Positions 15,236-23,204 of a stretch of 64,000 nucleotides of DNA are shown here, piece by piece (within the stretch, counting starts at the first letter, position 1; every line of letters starts with the position of its first letter). The stretch is from NCBI GenBank assembly GCA_028291545.1, contig JAQGHR010000072.1, forward strand, positions 221,703-285,702, written 5' to 3'. The DNA comes from Planctomycetota bacterium (GTDB lineage Bacteria; Planctomycetota; Planctomycetia; Isosphaerales; Isosphaeraceae). The notes beneath the pieces are model-generated. The model saw only the letters and a list, made by a program, of their open reading frames with translations, had not been told where the DNA came from and did not search any database. Both the position numbers and the translations under genes were made by a program.

Positions 15236-17653
15236 TCAACCGGGATGACCGAACAGGTGGATCGCCGCATCGCGGACGCGATGCTTCTGTTGCATGAGTA
15301 GCGGCGTGAAGTCGGTATCCGACTCGGTGTCGATGCTACGAAGTGTCAATGATGTCGAGGTGACACCCAGGAGAGCCGGCACCAGGACATTATTTGAAGC
15401 GGCCTTACCAAACGGTGTGATCAACGAACCACCGTTGAACAAGGGGTTCGAGTAGCGGATATACGCCTTCGCCGCACCAGGATCGTAAACCGCCTCGTCC
15501 GTCTTGCCGTCGCCATCGAAATCCCCGGGTGCCATCATGTTCTTGGCATTGGGGACTCCGAACTGGAGGACGCGCGAGCCGCCGTTGAACAGGGGGTTCG
15601 AGTACCGGATGTAATACTTCGCTTCCACCGGGTCGAAGACCGCCTCATCCGTCTTGCCGTCGCCGTCGAAGTCTCCGGGGATCATCGTGTTCTTGCCGTT
15701 GGGGACCCCGAACTGGAGGACGCGCGAGCCGCCGTTGAACGCGGGGTTCGAGTACCGGATGTAGTACTTCGCTTCCACCGGGTCGAAGATGCACTCATCG
15801 GTCTTCCCGTCTCCATCGAAATCGCCGGGGACCATCATGCATCGGCCATTCGGCACGCCGAACTGCTGAACCCGAGATCCACCGCCCGAATAGCGAATAT
15901 AATACGTAGCCGTGGTGGGGTCGAAGACGCATTCATCCGTCTTGCCGTCGCCGTCGAAGTCGCCCGCGACGAACTGGTTCTTCCCGTTGGCGATCCCGAA
16001 CTGCTGGATCCGGTCCGGAATACCGCTGGAATAATGGATGGTGTAGGTCGCCGTCGTCGGATCGAAGACGGCCAGATCCGTCTTGCCGTCGCCGTCAAAA
16101 TCACCGGGCGGGAACTTGCGACTGCCGTTGCTTCCCGGATTCGATGGATCGCCACCTGAGCTGCCGGGGTGCTGGACGGCGAGCGCGATGAAAAGATTGG
16201 CCGGATTACTGCTGACGAGCGGGATGGATCCGAAGGATACCGGGGGCCGAGCCGTCCCATAGACCGCGATGGTTCCGGAGCCATTGACCGCGATCCCCGT
16301 GGGAGTGTCGCTCCCGGTACCTCCCGCGGTTCGAACGTCGAGTACGCCGCCGGTCAGGTTCACCTTCGCGATCAAGATGTCGTCCGACCCGGCGCTGGCG
16401 ACCGCGAACCCGCCGACATTTCCCGTGCCCTGGAAGGATGCGGTGAGGTAACCATTTCCCGAGGGATCCACCGCGACGCTGGGCAAGTCCGCGGCGCCGA
16501 CTGCGCCCGACACGCCGAGGTCGTGAACCGAGGCGAGGACACCCGACGGCGTGAGCGTTGCAACAAACAATCCCCGGGCCGAGGCCGTGGAGATGGTGAC
16601 GGCGCCAAAGGCTGCGGTGCCGGAATACCGGCCGATGAGGTACGTGTTGCCCGGAGGATCCACGGCGACCCCCGACGCATTGTCCTCCCCTGCCCCCCCG
16701 AACGCACGCCCGTAGACCAGGTTGCCGGATGGGTCGAGCTTGGCGACGAAGGCATCGCTCGTCGAGACGTTATTCGCGTCCTTCACGCTCGTCGCCGTCA
16801 CTCCTGGCCCGAAGGTCACCGTAGCTCGGAAAACCCCGGCTACGAACGCGTCCCCGGCCGCATCCAGCGCCACGGCATTTCCGCGACTACCCAGGGTGCT
16901 CGCGCTGATCGAGAAATTCTTGGCCCAGGTGAAGCTCCCTGTGGGTGAGAGCCGCGCGACAAACGGCTCTTGGGCGTTCGTGGTAGTCGTCAGATTCGTC
17001 CCGCCGAACGCGGCGGTCTGCTCAAAAACCCCGGTGACGGTTGCCGTCCCCGAGGGATCGACGGCGATCGCCAGGCCCTGATTCACGGCCCCCTTGGACC
17101 CTCCCGTGGTCACGCCATAGCTCGATGCACCGAAGGAGCCATTTGGGGCGAGCTTCAAGACGAAGGCGTCGATCCGCTCAAATGTCGAGACGGTGTGAGT
17201 GCCCGGATGCGCCGGATCAAAATCGAGGGTTCCACTATAAAACCCGGTCACGAAGACATCGCCGGCGGCGTCGACCGCGATACCACGGCCCTGGCTCGAC
17301 CCGATCCCCGAATTGCCATAGTGGTGGGACCACAGGAGCTGGCCGCTGGGAGAGAACTTGGCTACGAGAACATCGGTCGAGCCGGTTGCCACACCGCCAG
17401 CCGAAGTATCCAGACTGGTTTGCCCGCTAAAGGCCCCGGTAACGTAGGTATTCCCGGTGTTATCGATCGCAATGGCCGCCGGCCCGAGTGCTGAGTTCCC
17501 GCCGATACCGAACGCCGCGGTGAAATCGATCGTCATCAAGGCTCGCGTCTCAAGCTGTTCAAGGGCAAGCCGTCCTGCATGAATCGGCCGCCGGGCTCGG
17601 TCGCCCCGTCCAAGATGCTGCGACATGGCTCTATGGATCATGGTGATTCTCAT
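15236..17653 (-). CDS. Surface/secreted SBBP and FG-GAP (VCBS) repeat protein
   Basis: An 805-residue exported protein. The N-terminus holds the LEPR-like planctomycete signal RLALEQLETRALMT, found ahead of large outer proteins in this phylum. Residues about 50-500 carry repeated SBBP-type blades (NTGNTYVTGAFSG, AAGDVFVTGFYSG, PPGNTYLIGRYSG). Residues about 510-750 hold five calcium-binding-like FG-GAP units, each with DFDGDGKTD, spaced 138-150 bases in DNA. The ATG at 17653 is chosen because the export signal follows it directly; 17641 and 17626 are alternatives. The 135 codons upstream of it are low-quality. A role in surface attachment or scaffolding is inferred only from architecture. Confidence 0.85.
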   Translation of the reverse strand: MRITMIHRAMSQHLGRGDRARRPIHAGRLALEQLETRALMTIDFTAAFGIGGNSALGPAAIAIDNTGNTYVTGAFSGQTSLDTSAGGVATGSTDVLVAKFSPSGQLLWSHHYGNSGIGSSQGRGIAVDAAGDVFVTGFYSGTLDFDPAHPGTHTVSTFERIDAFVLKLAPNGSFGASSYGVTTGGSKGAVNQGLAIAVDPSGTATVTGVFEQTAAFGGTNLTTTTNAQEPFVARLSPTGSFTWAKNFSISASTLGSRGNAVALDAAGDAFVAGVFRATVTFGPGVTATSVKDANNVSTSDAFVAKLDPSGNLVYGRAFGGAGEDNASGVAVDPPGNTYLIGRYSGTAAFGAVTISTASARGLFVATLTPSGVLASVHDLGVSGAVGAADLPSVAVDPSGNGYLTASFQGTGNVGGFAVASAGSDDILIAKVNLTGGVLDVRTAGGTGSDTPTGIAVNGSGTIAVYGTARPPVSFGSIPLVSSNPANLFIALAVQHPGSSGGDPSNPGSNGSRKFPPGDFDGDGKTDLAVFDPTTATYTIHYSSGIPDRIQQFGIANGKNQFVAGDFDGDGKTDECVFDPTTATYYIRYSGGGSRVQQFGVPNGRCMMVPGDFDGDGKTDECIFDPVEAKYYIRYSNPAFNGGSRVLQFGVPNGKNTMIPGDFDGDGKTDEAVFDPVEAKYYIRYSNPLFNGGSRVLQFGVPNAKNMMAPGDFDGDGKTDEAVYDPGAAKAYIRYSNPLFNGGSLITPFGKAASNNVLVPALLGVTSTSLTLRSIDTESDTDFTPLLMQQKHRVRDAAIHLFGHPG
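15418..16110 (-). repeat. Tandem coding repeats of about 150 bp
   Basis: Five units encoding the FG-GAP modules begin at equivalent GTCTTGCCGT points 15501, 15651, 15801, 15939 and 16080. The first three are spaced exactly 150 bases and are nearly identical in DNA as well as protein (TTCGCTTCCACCGGGTCGAA recurs). The last two are 138 and 141 bases apart and more diverged. Confidence 0.85.
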
Positions 17654-18747
17654 CCTAAACAAAGTTGATTGACCAAGTGAAATCGCCCGGCACTTGGTGA
17701 CTCGAACAGGAGGGAGCGAACGCCGGCCGCGAATGGCGCGCCGTGGTGTTGTGAAAAATCTTTCAAATCGACCGGAGTCGAGCGTGACAGAACCAAGTCT
17801 ACCCGATCTCGACTCGTTTGTAGGGAACGGACAGCGAGTCTCAACGAGTTTTTTCGAGATACAACTACATCTGGTGATTTTTAGAATCAGCCCCGCACCG
17901 AAGATAGTGAAAATTTGTGCGTCGTTTAGATAAGATTGCGTCGCTCCATCCGAAATGGATTCGAAACGTAATTTGGGACACTCCGGTTGATGATTGGCCA
18001 CGCGTCGGATGACGACTGGGGCGTCGCGGGAAGGAGAGCGACTCCGGTCGCGCACAGTGACTGCGCAGAAAAGCCTGGCTCAGCACCACCAACTGTGCTG
18101 AACGTCTGGTTCTCGACGGATTGAAGCGTGAGCTCCCGACACCCGGATGTAGTCACGAGCACGGCGATCGGTCCCCATCGATCCGGCAGCCGCAACTGGT
18201 GCTCGCCGCACGGATACCTCGGTCCGCTGTCGGCTCCAGGTCACGGTTCCCGGAGCGCGGTCACGCATCGGAGGACATTGCAGCAGCCGGCTCAGAAAGA
18301 ACTTCAATCGGCGTGGCCGGCTTCCGCTTGAACTGGGGAGTTCGTAAGCGGGCCGGACGTGGATCGGACGAGCGAATTCATAGAACTGGGATTCAAATCA
18401 TGGACCGAATAATCGTACGTGGGAGGCACTCTCTCGTGACATGCGAGTTCGCCGAGGGCAACGCATTACTAAATGCTTGATGCGAAAACGAAACGAACGG
18501 GCTAAATCCCGAGGAATCTCAACGGAGGTTCATTGATTCCGAGGGGCGATTCCGCTAATTTACCTAGGCGGATTGGCTTGTCCAGCGAAACCGAAGATGT
18601 CGATCGTCGGATCTCTCACTAACCCCCTTCGATGACACGGCAGGCGGGTCGATCACCAAGCCAAAGCTAACGGACCTACGATCGGGACTCGCGGCCTGCG
18701 CAGGTCGTTGCGATCAGTCCCCACAACATGCACCGAAGGAACCCGAC
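17654..18747. other. 1.1-kb region without a convincing gene
   Basis: This stretch lies between the divergent surface-protein and PEP-CTERM genes. Short frames on both strands have Arg/Ser/Pro-rich shadow composition. The part around 17870-17945 is AT-richer than its surroundings and probably carries the promoter for the leftward gene. I find no tRNA, strong hairpin or repeat here. It could hold a small RNA or long leader regions, which sequence reading alone cannot show. Confidence 0.5.
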
Positions 18748-19533
18748 ATGATCAGACGAAATGCGTTACGCCTGGCGACCTGGTCCCTCGGCATTGCCGG
18801 GATCCTGGCCGCCAATGCCCCGTCCGCCCGCGCCGAGTACATCGAGTTCACGACGACCGTGACGGTCAGCCAGGTCGGGGGCACCTACACGCCGGCCGGT
18901 TCGACTTTCCCGATCGGCACCAAGCAGGTCACCCAAGGCTTCGACGAAGAACAGTTCACGCAAACGGCCCCCTATGCCGGCCTTAAAACGCCGGGTGGTA
19001 AGAATGAAGTGGACATGGTGGCCCTCCGATCCAACACCGATCGCAGGGATCCAAGTAACCCTCTGATCCTGGCACCGAATCACACGGATACGACCGGCTT
19101 GGGCACGGACATCGTGTTCGCGAACATCGTTGCCCGCCCCAACCGCACCATCAAGGAGGATGTCGCGTTCAACTACACGTACACAGTGACCCTTTATAAC
19201 TACGCGACCGACAACTCGTCCGTACTGCTCGGAACCGGGTCTTTTCAACTCACCGGTCGCATTTCGGGCAGTCTCGGAAACAATCAGGTCAACCTCGACA
19301 ATCTGCAGTTCGCGACCATCCCGGCCAACGGGATCGTGACGACGACCGATGGGGCTCGGTTCACGGTCACCACGGGCGGTTACACCGCACCGGGCCAGTC
19401 TAACGCCGGGACCTTGGGCGCGCACATCACGTTCACCCCCGTGCCCGAGCCGACCTCTTTGGCCCTGCTGGGCATCGGCAGCGTCGGCGCATTCGGGCTG
19501 TCCCGCCGCCGCAAGGCTCGGGCTACAGCTTGA
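18748..19533 (+). CDS. PEP-CTERM exported protein
   Basis: A 261-residue secreted protein. Residues 1-30 are a signal peptide ending APSARAEY. The body is a Thr/Asn/Gly-rich beta-type domain (DVAFNYTYTVTLYNY, GTGSFQLTGRISGSLGNN) with no cysteines. The C-terminus is a textbook PEP-CTERM signal: VPEPTSLALLGIGSVGAFG followed by a basic SRRRKAR. Such tails are cut by an exosortase, which is not in this window. AAGGAA lies six bases before the ATG. An intrinsic terminator follows the stop, so it is a single-gene unit. Function of the body domain is unknown. Confidence 0.93.
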   Translation: MIRRNALRLATWSLGIAGILAANAPSARAEYIEFTTTVTVSQVGGTYTPAGSTFPIGTKQVTQGFDEEQFTQTAPYAGLKTPGGKNEVDMVALRSNTDRRDPSNPLILAPNHTDTTGLGTDIVFANIVARPNRTIKEDVAFNYTYTVTLYNYATDNSSVLLGTGSFQLTGRISGSLGNNQVNLDNLQFATIPANGIVTTTDGARFTVTTGGYTAPGQSNAGTLGAHITFTPVPEPTSLALLGIGSVGAFGLSRRRKARATA

Positions 19534-19565
19534 TTGCATTCGACAGATTCCGGTAAACTCCATCT

Positions 19566-19603
19566 ACCCTATCGCGCTCTCTCGGCGGTAGGGTTCTTTT
19601 TTT
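19566..19603 (+). terminator. Intrinsic terminator of the PEP-CTERM gene
   Basis: ACCCTATCGC pairs with GGCGGTAGGGT over ten positions with one G-U, followed by TTCTTTTTTTT. It lies 33 bases after the stop at 19533. Confidence 0.85.
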
Positions 19604-19638
19604 GTGCGACGGAATCCCGACCGAGGATCGATTGATCG

Positions 19639-20259
19639 ATGAGACCGGATCGCTGGGCCGAGGCCATCGTCCACCTGCGCGGGGCGGACCCGCGCTGGCA
19701 TCCCCTGATCGAGCGAGTGGGACCGTGTAGCCTGAGGCCACGCCGCGATCGGTTCGGGACGCTCGTCCGGGCCATTATCGGCCAGCAAATTTCGACGCGT
19801 GCCGCAGCGACGATCGACGCGAGGCTCCGCACCTTGGCCGGCGATCCCCACCGTCCCGAGTCTCTCATCGCCGTAGGCGAAGCCGGACTACGCGCCTGCG
19901 GCCTCTCGGGCGTCAAGGCGCGGTACGTCCTCAACCTCTCCGAGGCGGTCCAGAGCGGCCGGGTCCCTCTGACGAGGATCGGCACCCTCGAGGACGATGC
20001 GATCAAGGCTCACCTGACCGCGATCAAGGGGATTGGACCCTGGACAGCCGAGATGTTCCTGGTCTTCTGCCTGAATCGCCGGGACATCCTGTCGGTCGGC
20101 GACCTGGGAGTGCGTGTCGGCCTCCGCGAGTTCCATGGGCTTGCCGAAGATCCCTCACCTGCGGAATGCGTGAGGCTGGCCGAACCCTGGCGACCGTTTC
20201 GCTCGGTGGCCATGTGGTATCTCTGGCGCTCGCTGGACACCCCCAAGAACTCGCCGTGA
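19639..20259 (+). CDS. DNA-3-methyladenine glycosylase II family (HhH-GPD)
   Basis: A 206-residue base-excision repair glycosylase of the AlkA class that removes alkylated purines. FGTLVRAIIGQQISTRAAA near residue 37 is the conserved first helix pair. The helix-hairpin-helix is LTAIKGIGPWTAEMFLVF near residues 125-145, and the catalytic aspartate follows in LSVGDLGVR. PWRPFRSVAMWYLWRS is the typical C-terminal block. It lacks the N-terminal TBP-like domain of E. coli AlkA, as is normal for the short form, and has no iron-sulfur cysteines. It starts about 36 bases behind the PEP-CTERM terminator, so it has its own short promoter region. Confidence 0.93.
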   Translation: MRPDRWAEAIVHLRGADPRWHPLIERVGPCSLRPRRDRFGTLVRAIIGQQISTRAAATIDARLRTLAGDPHRPESLIAVGEAGLRACGLSGVKARYVLNLSEAVQSGRVPLTRIGTLEDDAIKAHLTAIKGIGPWTAEMFLVFCLNRRDILSVGDLGVRVGLREFHGLAEDPSPAECVRLAEPWRPFRSVAMWYLWRSLDTPKNSP

Positions 20260-20567
20260 GGCCGGTTCGGTTGCGATGACATCTCGCCCGTGGGGCACGC
20301 CCGGTTTGCCAATCAGGATGAGAACGGCCTGCGCAGCCTCCGGCGCATTTGCCCTGCGCCATTGTGAGCTGGGACCTGTTCGAGCGGCCGAGTCTGCGCG
20401 TATGGCGTTGGCTCTGGACGCGCTTGGCCACGCTGCGCAAGACGGAGGCTCGATTTCACCGCTGCGAATCCCTGGAGTCTTCGCCTTCGGCTCGCGATGA
20501 TGTTTCGGTCCGAACGATCGTCAAGCACGTTCCGGATCGTTCATCGTCTGTACCCGAGGGAGACACC
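20260..20567. other. Intergenic region, nothing seen
   Basis: About 310 bases between the glycosylase gene and the DUF433 gene. An in-frame extension of the DUF433 gene to 20349 exists but has no family character. I see no hairpin or clear promoter. Confidence 0.45.
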
Positions 20568-21191
20568 ATGGCCCGAACGAGCGTCAATGGATCAGGCATC
20601 TCCGAGTCGGCTTCCTCCATGAAGTCGAAGCACTTGCGGCGTACGAGATTGCGTGCGGATCGCGCTCCCATCGTTCAGGAGTATGACGACTTCGGCGGCT
20701 CCGAAACGCTGTTCGAGCAATTCACCCAATCTTGCCGGGAGAGACTTGCCCCCTCCGATCCGCTCGAGGAGATCCTGGTTTCCCGTGTCATTGTTTCGGC
20801 ATGGGCGCTTCGTTCGGAGGGCGCGGAGGTGAATGGGGAGACCACATCGTCGGCATCATGCGCCGAGCGATCTCTCGTTCGGGGGATGGTTGCCCTCGCA
20901 CGACTTCGCGGCATCGGCTCGTTGGCGAGTCCTAACCTCCGTCGAGGTCTTGAGATGGAGAATTCAACGTCTCCCGAAGCGAGTCTTTGGCGGGAACGCC
21001 TCACCATGGATGCGAGCGTTTCCCCGGATTCGCCGGTCGTCAAAGGCACATGGATCACGGTGGGCCAGGTCATCTCGCGCATCGTGGATGGTTGGAGCTG
21101 GAGCGAGATCCTTCGGTCCTATCCCGAGTTGTGCCAGGACGACATCCGCGCCTGCCTCGCCTTCACCGTGGAAGACGAGGGATCACGATAA
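20568..21191 (+). CDS. Protein with C-terminal DUF433 (antitoxin-like) domain and unknown N-terminal part
   Basis: A 207-residue soluble protein. Residues about 145-205 are a DUF433 domain (SPVVKGTWITVGQVISRIVD, then SWSEILRSYPELCQDDIRA), a winged-helix-like family often acting as DNA-binding antitoxin. Normal DUF433 proteins are about 75-100 residues, so the first 140 residues are an addition. That part starts basic (MKSKHLRRTRLRADRAP) and then becomes helical, with DPLEEILVSRVIVSAWALRS like a segment seen in planctomycete regulatory proteins. The ATG at 20568 has GAGGGA at seven bases. No PIN or DUF5615 toxin partner lies on either side, so it is not a standard toxin-antitoxin pair. Confidence 0.8.
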   Translation: MARTSVNGSGISESASSMKSKHLRRTRLRADRAPIVQEYDDFGGSETLFEQFTQSCRERLAPSDPLEEILVSRVIVSAWALRSEGAEVNGETTSSASCAERSLVRGMVALARLRGIGSLASPNLRRGLEMENSTSPEASLWRERLTMDASVSPDSPVVKGTWITVGQVISRIVDGWSWSEILRSYPELCQDDIRACLAFTVEDEGSR

Positions 21192-21262
21192 ATCGCCGTG
21201 TCGGTTGTTCTTACCCTCGAGGTGGACAGCCGCTGGGCCGGGTTCGCAAGGGAATCTCATCG

Positions 21263-22441
21263 CTAGTTCAGGATCTCAAGCTTCGGCATCTTCGGGGTCT
21301 TGATGTTCTGGATACTGATCTGTGCGGCAAGTTTTTCGACGACGCCCAGAAGGTAGGGGCGAGACGGGGAGCCGGGGTCGAGTGCCTCGCGAATCCTTCC
21401 TTCGTCCCCGCGTTCCCGGAGAAGGATATTGAGAGGGACCTCGCCCAGAAACGGCACGCCCATCTGTTCGGCTTTGCGACGAGCGCCTCCCTGGCCGAAA
21501 AGATAGGCTTTCTCATCACCGGGTGTATCGAAGAGGCCACCTGACTCGATCAACTGCTGGAGCTTGTGCCCGCCGCGGCCCTTCAGATAGGCGAGCATAT
21601 CGAAGAAGCTCATGTTCTCGATCATCCCCAGCATCGGCACCTTCAACTGCCGGAACATGGCGATCGCGCGCACTGCATCGAGCAGCGCAACTTCTTGCGG
21701 CGTGCAAACCACGACCGCGCCGGTCAGGGGAAGGCTCTGGGCGAGGGTCAAGGGCACATCGCCCGTTCCCGGAGGGAGATCGATCACGAGGTAGTCGAGC
21801 TGGCCCCATTCGACCTGGTGGAGGAACTGTTGCATGATCCCGTGGAGCATCGGTCCTCGCATGATCATGGCCCGCTCGGGTTCGATCAAGGAACCCATCG
21901 ACATGATCTTGAGACCGTTGGCCTCGATCGGCTCGATCCGCTCTTTACCCGCCTCACCCCGGGCCATCGGGCGACCCGAGGCTCCGACGAGGTGCGGGAT
22001 CGAGGGTCCGTACACATCCGCATCCATCAGGCCGACCGAGGAGCCGTACGACTTCAGGCCATAGGCGATCGCCGCGGCCATGGTCGATTTGCCCACGCCC
22101 CCCTTGCCCGAGCCGACGGCGATCACGTTCTTCACGCCGGGGATATCGCCCTTTTCGATGACTCCCTTCCCCCGGACCTCCGCGCTCATCGTGATCTGAA
22201 CGCGATACTCCGCACCGAGCCGTGCCGCCAAGGCCTCGCGAACTTCACGCTCGATCTGGGCTTTCAGCGGGCAAGCCGGGGTCGTCAGGTTGACGGTCAG
22301 AAAGATCGTTCCGTCTGCAACTTTCACATCCTTGATCATGCCCAGGTCGACCAGGTCGCGGCCGATTTCCGGATCCTTGACTCCCTTCAAGGCGTCGAGC
22401 ACGTCTCTCTCGGTCAGTGTCGTCGTCTTCTTACCGAACAT
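21263..22441 (-). CDS. mrp: Mrp/ApbC-family P-loop ATPase lacking the CxxC motif
   Basis: A 392-residue MinD-like ATPase of the iron-sulfur carrier family. Residues about 10-85 form the MIP18/DUF59 domain (VLDALKGVKDPEIGRDLVDL, with the TPACPLK cysteine). The deviant Walker A is GSGKGGVGKST near residue 105; switch and Walker B regions are LMDADVYGPSIPHL and YLVIDLPPGTGDVPLT. After IENMSFF, where relatives carry a CxxC that binds the cluster at the dimer interface, the sequence reads DMLAYLKGRGGHKLQQL with no cysteine. I set the start at MFGKKTT; sixteen upstream codons are not conserved in character. A small unknown gene lies 63 bases upstream in the same direction. Confidence 0.92.
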   Translation of the reverse strand: MFGKKTTTLTERDVLDALKGVKDPEIGRDLVDLGMIKDVKVADGTIFLTVNLTTPACPLKAQIEREVREALAARLGAEYRVQITMSAEVRGKGVIEKGDIPGVKNVIAVGSGKGGVGKSTMAAAIAYGLKSYGSSVGLMDADVYGPSIPHLVGASGRPMARGEAGKERIEPIEANGLKIMSMGSLIEPERAMIMRGPMLHGIMQQFLHQVEWGQLDYLVIDLPPGTGDVPLTLAQSLPLTGAVVVCTPQEVALLDAVRAIAMFRQLKVPMLGMIENMSFFDMLAYLKGRGGHKLQQLIESGGLFDTPGDEKAYLFGQGGARRKAEQMGVPFLGEVPLNILLRERGDEGRIREALDPGSPSRPYLLGVVEKLAAQISIQNIKTPKMPKLEILN

Positions 22442-22504
22442 CGGGACAGGTCCTTGAAGGGAGGATTCACGGCGGGGCGTGAGAGGCATCTATGCAGGCG
22501 ATTC

Positions 22505-22981
22505 TCAACGCGTCTCCGCGGGAGATCGCGCACCGACGGGGGCATCGAGGAACAGTTCCCAAGGTTCTCGCTCCGGCTTGCGATCCTCGGCCCAGCCGTC
22601 GGTCTCCGAACGCGAGCGAGCGAGTGGGGCCCACTCCGCAAGAATCGAGAGGACGCGAGGCGTTGGGGTCGTCGCGGGGAGCACGAGGGTCGCGCCCAAC
22701 TCGCGAGCGAGCAAGCCGCAGCCGGGAACCCGTGTCCCATCGAGTACCAGAATCAGAGCATTCGGGGCAACTCTGGCCGCCAGTTCGAGGTCGTCAAGGC
22801 CAGGTCGCAGTCGATCGCCGAGGGAAATCAAGACCAGCGTGCAGGCCGATCTCGCGACGGCTGACGAAAGGTCGCCACCGGATCGAGACTCGATCAGTTG
22901 GACCGACCAGGCCGCCACGCGATGGCGAAGCTGGGCTGCCCATCGACCGCGACGTTCGTGGACGATCAGGGAAACACGCAT
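22505..22981 (-). CDS. Small hypothetical protein, alpha/beta fold likely
   Basis: A 158-residue soluble protein without recognised family. It begins MRVSLIVHERRGRWAAQL and has alternating hydrophobic strands and helices (SACTLVLISLG, PNALILVLDGTRVPG, LGATLVLPATTPTPRVLSIL), a pattern like a degenerate receiver or Rossmann-type domain, but no phospho-acceptor motif is clear. The C-terminal 30 residues are charged. It sits divergently from hom and just upstream of mrp, in the same direction as mrp. The opposing frame over this stretch is Arg/Ser-rich and is a shadow extension of hom, so I prefer this leftward gene. Confidence 0.65.
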   Translation of the reverse strand: MRVSLIVHERRGRWAAQLRHRVAAWSVQLIESRSGGDLSSAVARSACTLVLISLGDRLRPGLDDLELAARVAPNALILVLDGTRVPGCGLLARELGATLVLPATTPTPRVLSILAEWAPLARSRSETDGWAEDRKPEREPWELFLDAPVGARSPAETR

Positions 22982-23204
22982 GCCGGACGATTCACGGGGG
23001 AATAATCGCGACGACGAATCGTCATCGCGGACTGCTCAGGATTCTAGCCGATTGTGCCCGTCAGGGCGAGATGCGGCCGTACGCGAGCCGGATCGGCGCG
23101 GTTCTCAGGGGAGCGATCGTGCTCGCCTTGTCGAGATTGTGGAACCTTTGTTAGGCTATCGGCCTAACCAAACGTGCGAGCATAACTTTGAGCGCGGGAA
23201 CGGG

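Noticed and set aside
15418..16110. The regular repeats considered as a CRISPR array
   Set aside because: The repeats are 138-150 bases, continuous and in frame with FG-GAP protein units, with no unique spacers.
17690..17715. A leftward GTTCGAGTC resembling a tRNA T-arm
   Set aside because: The flanking bases do not form a five-pair stem and no cloverleaf fits upstream.
22479..23204. A 242-residue N-terminal extension of homoserine dehydrogenase
   Set aside because: It is Arg/Ser-rich, has no family character and lies opposite a better leftward gene. The true start is MERVAIG at 23205.
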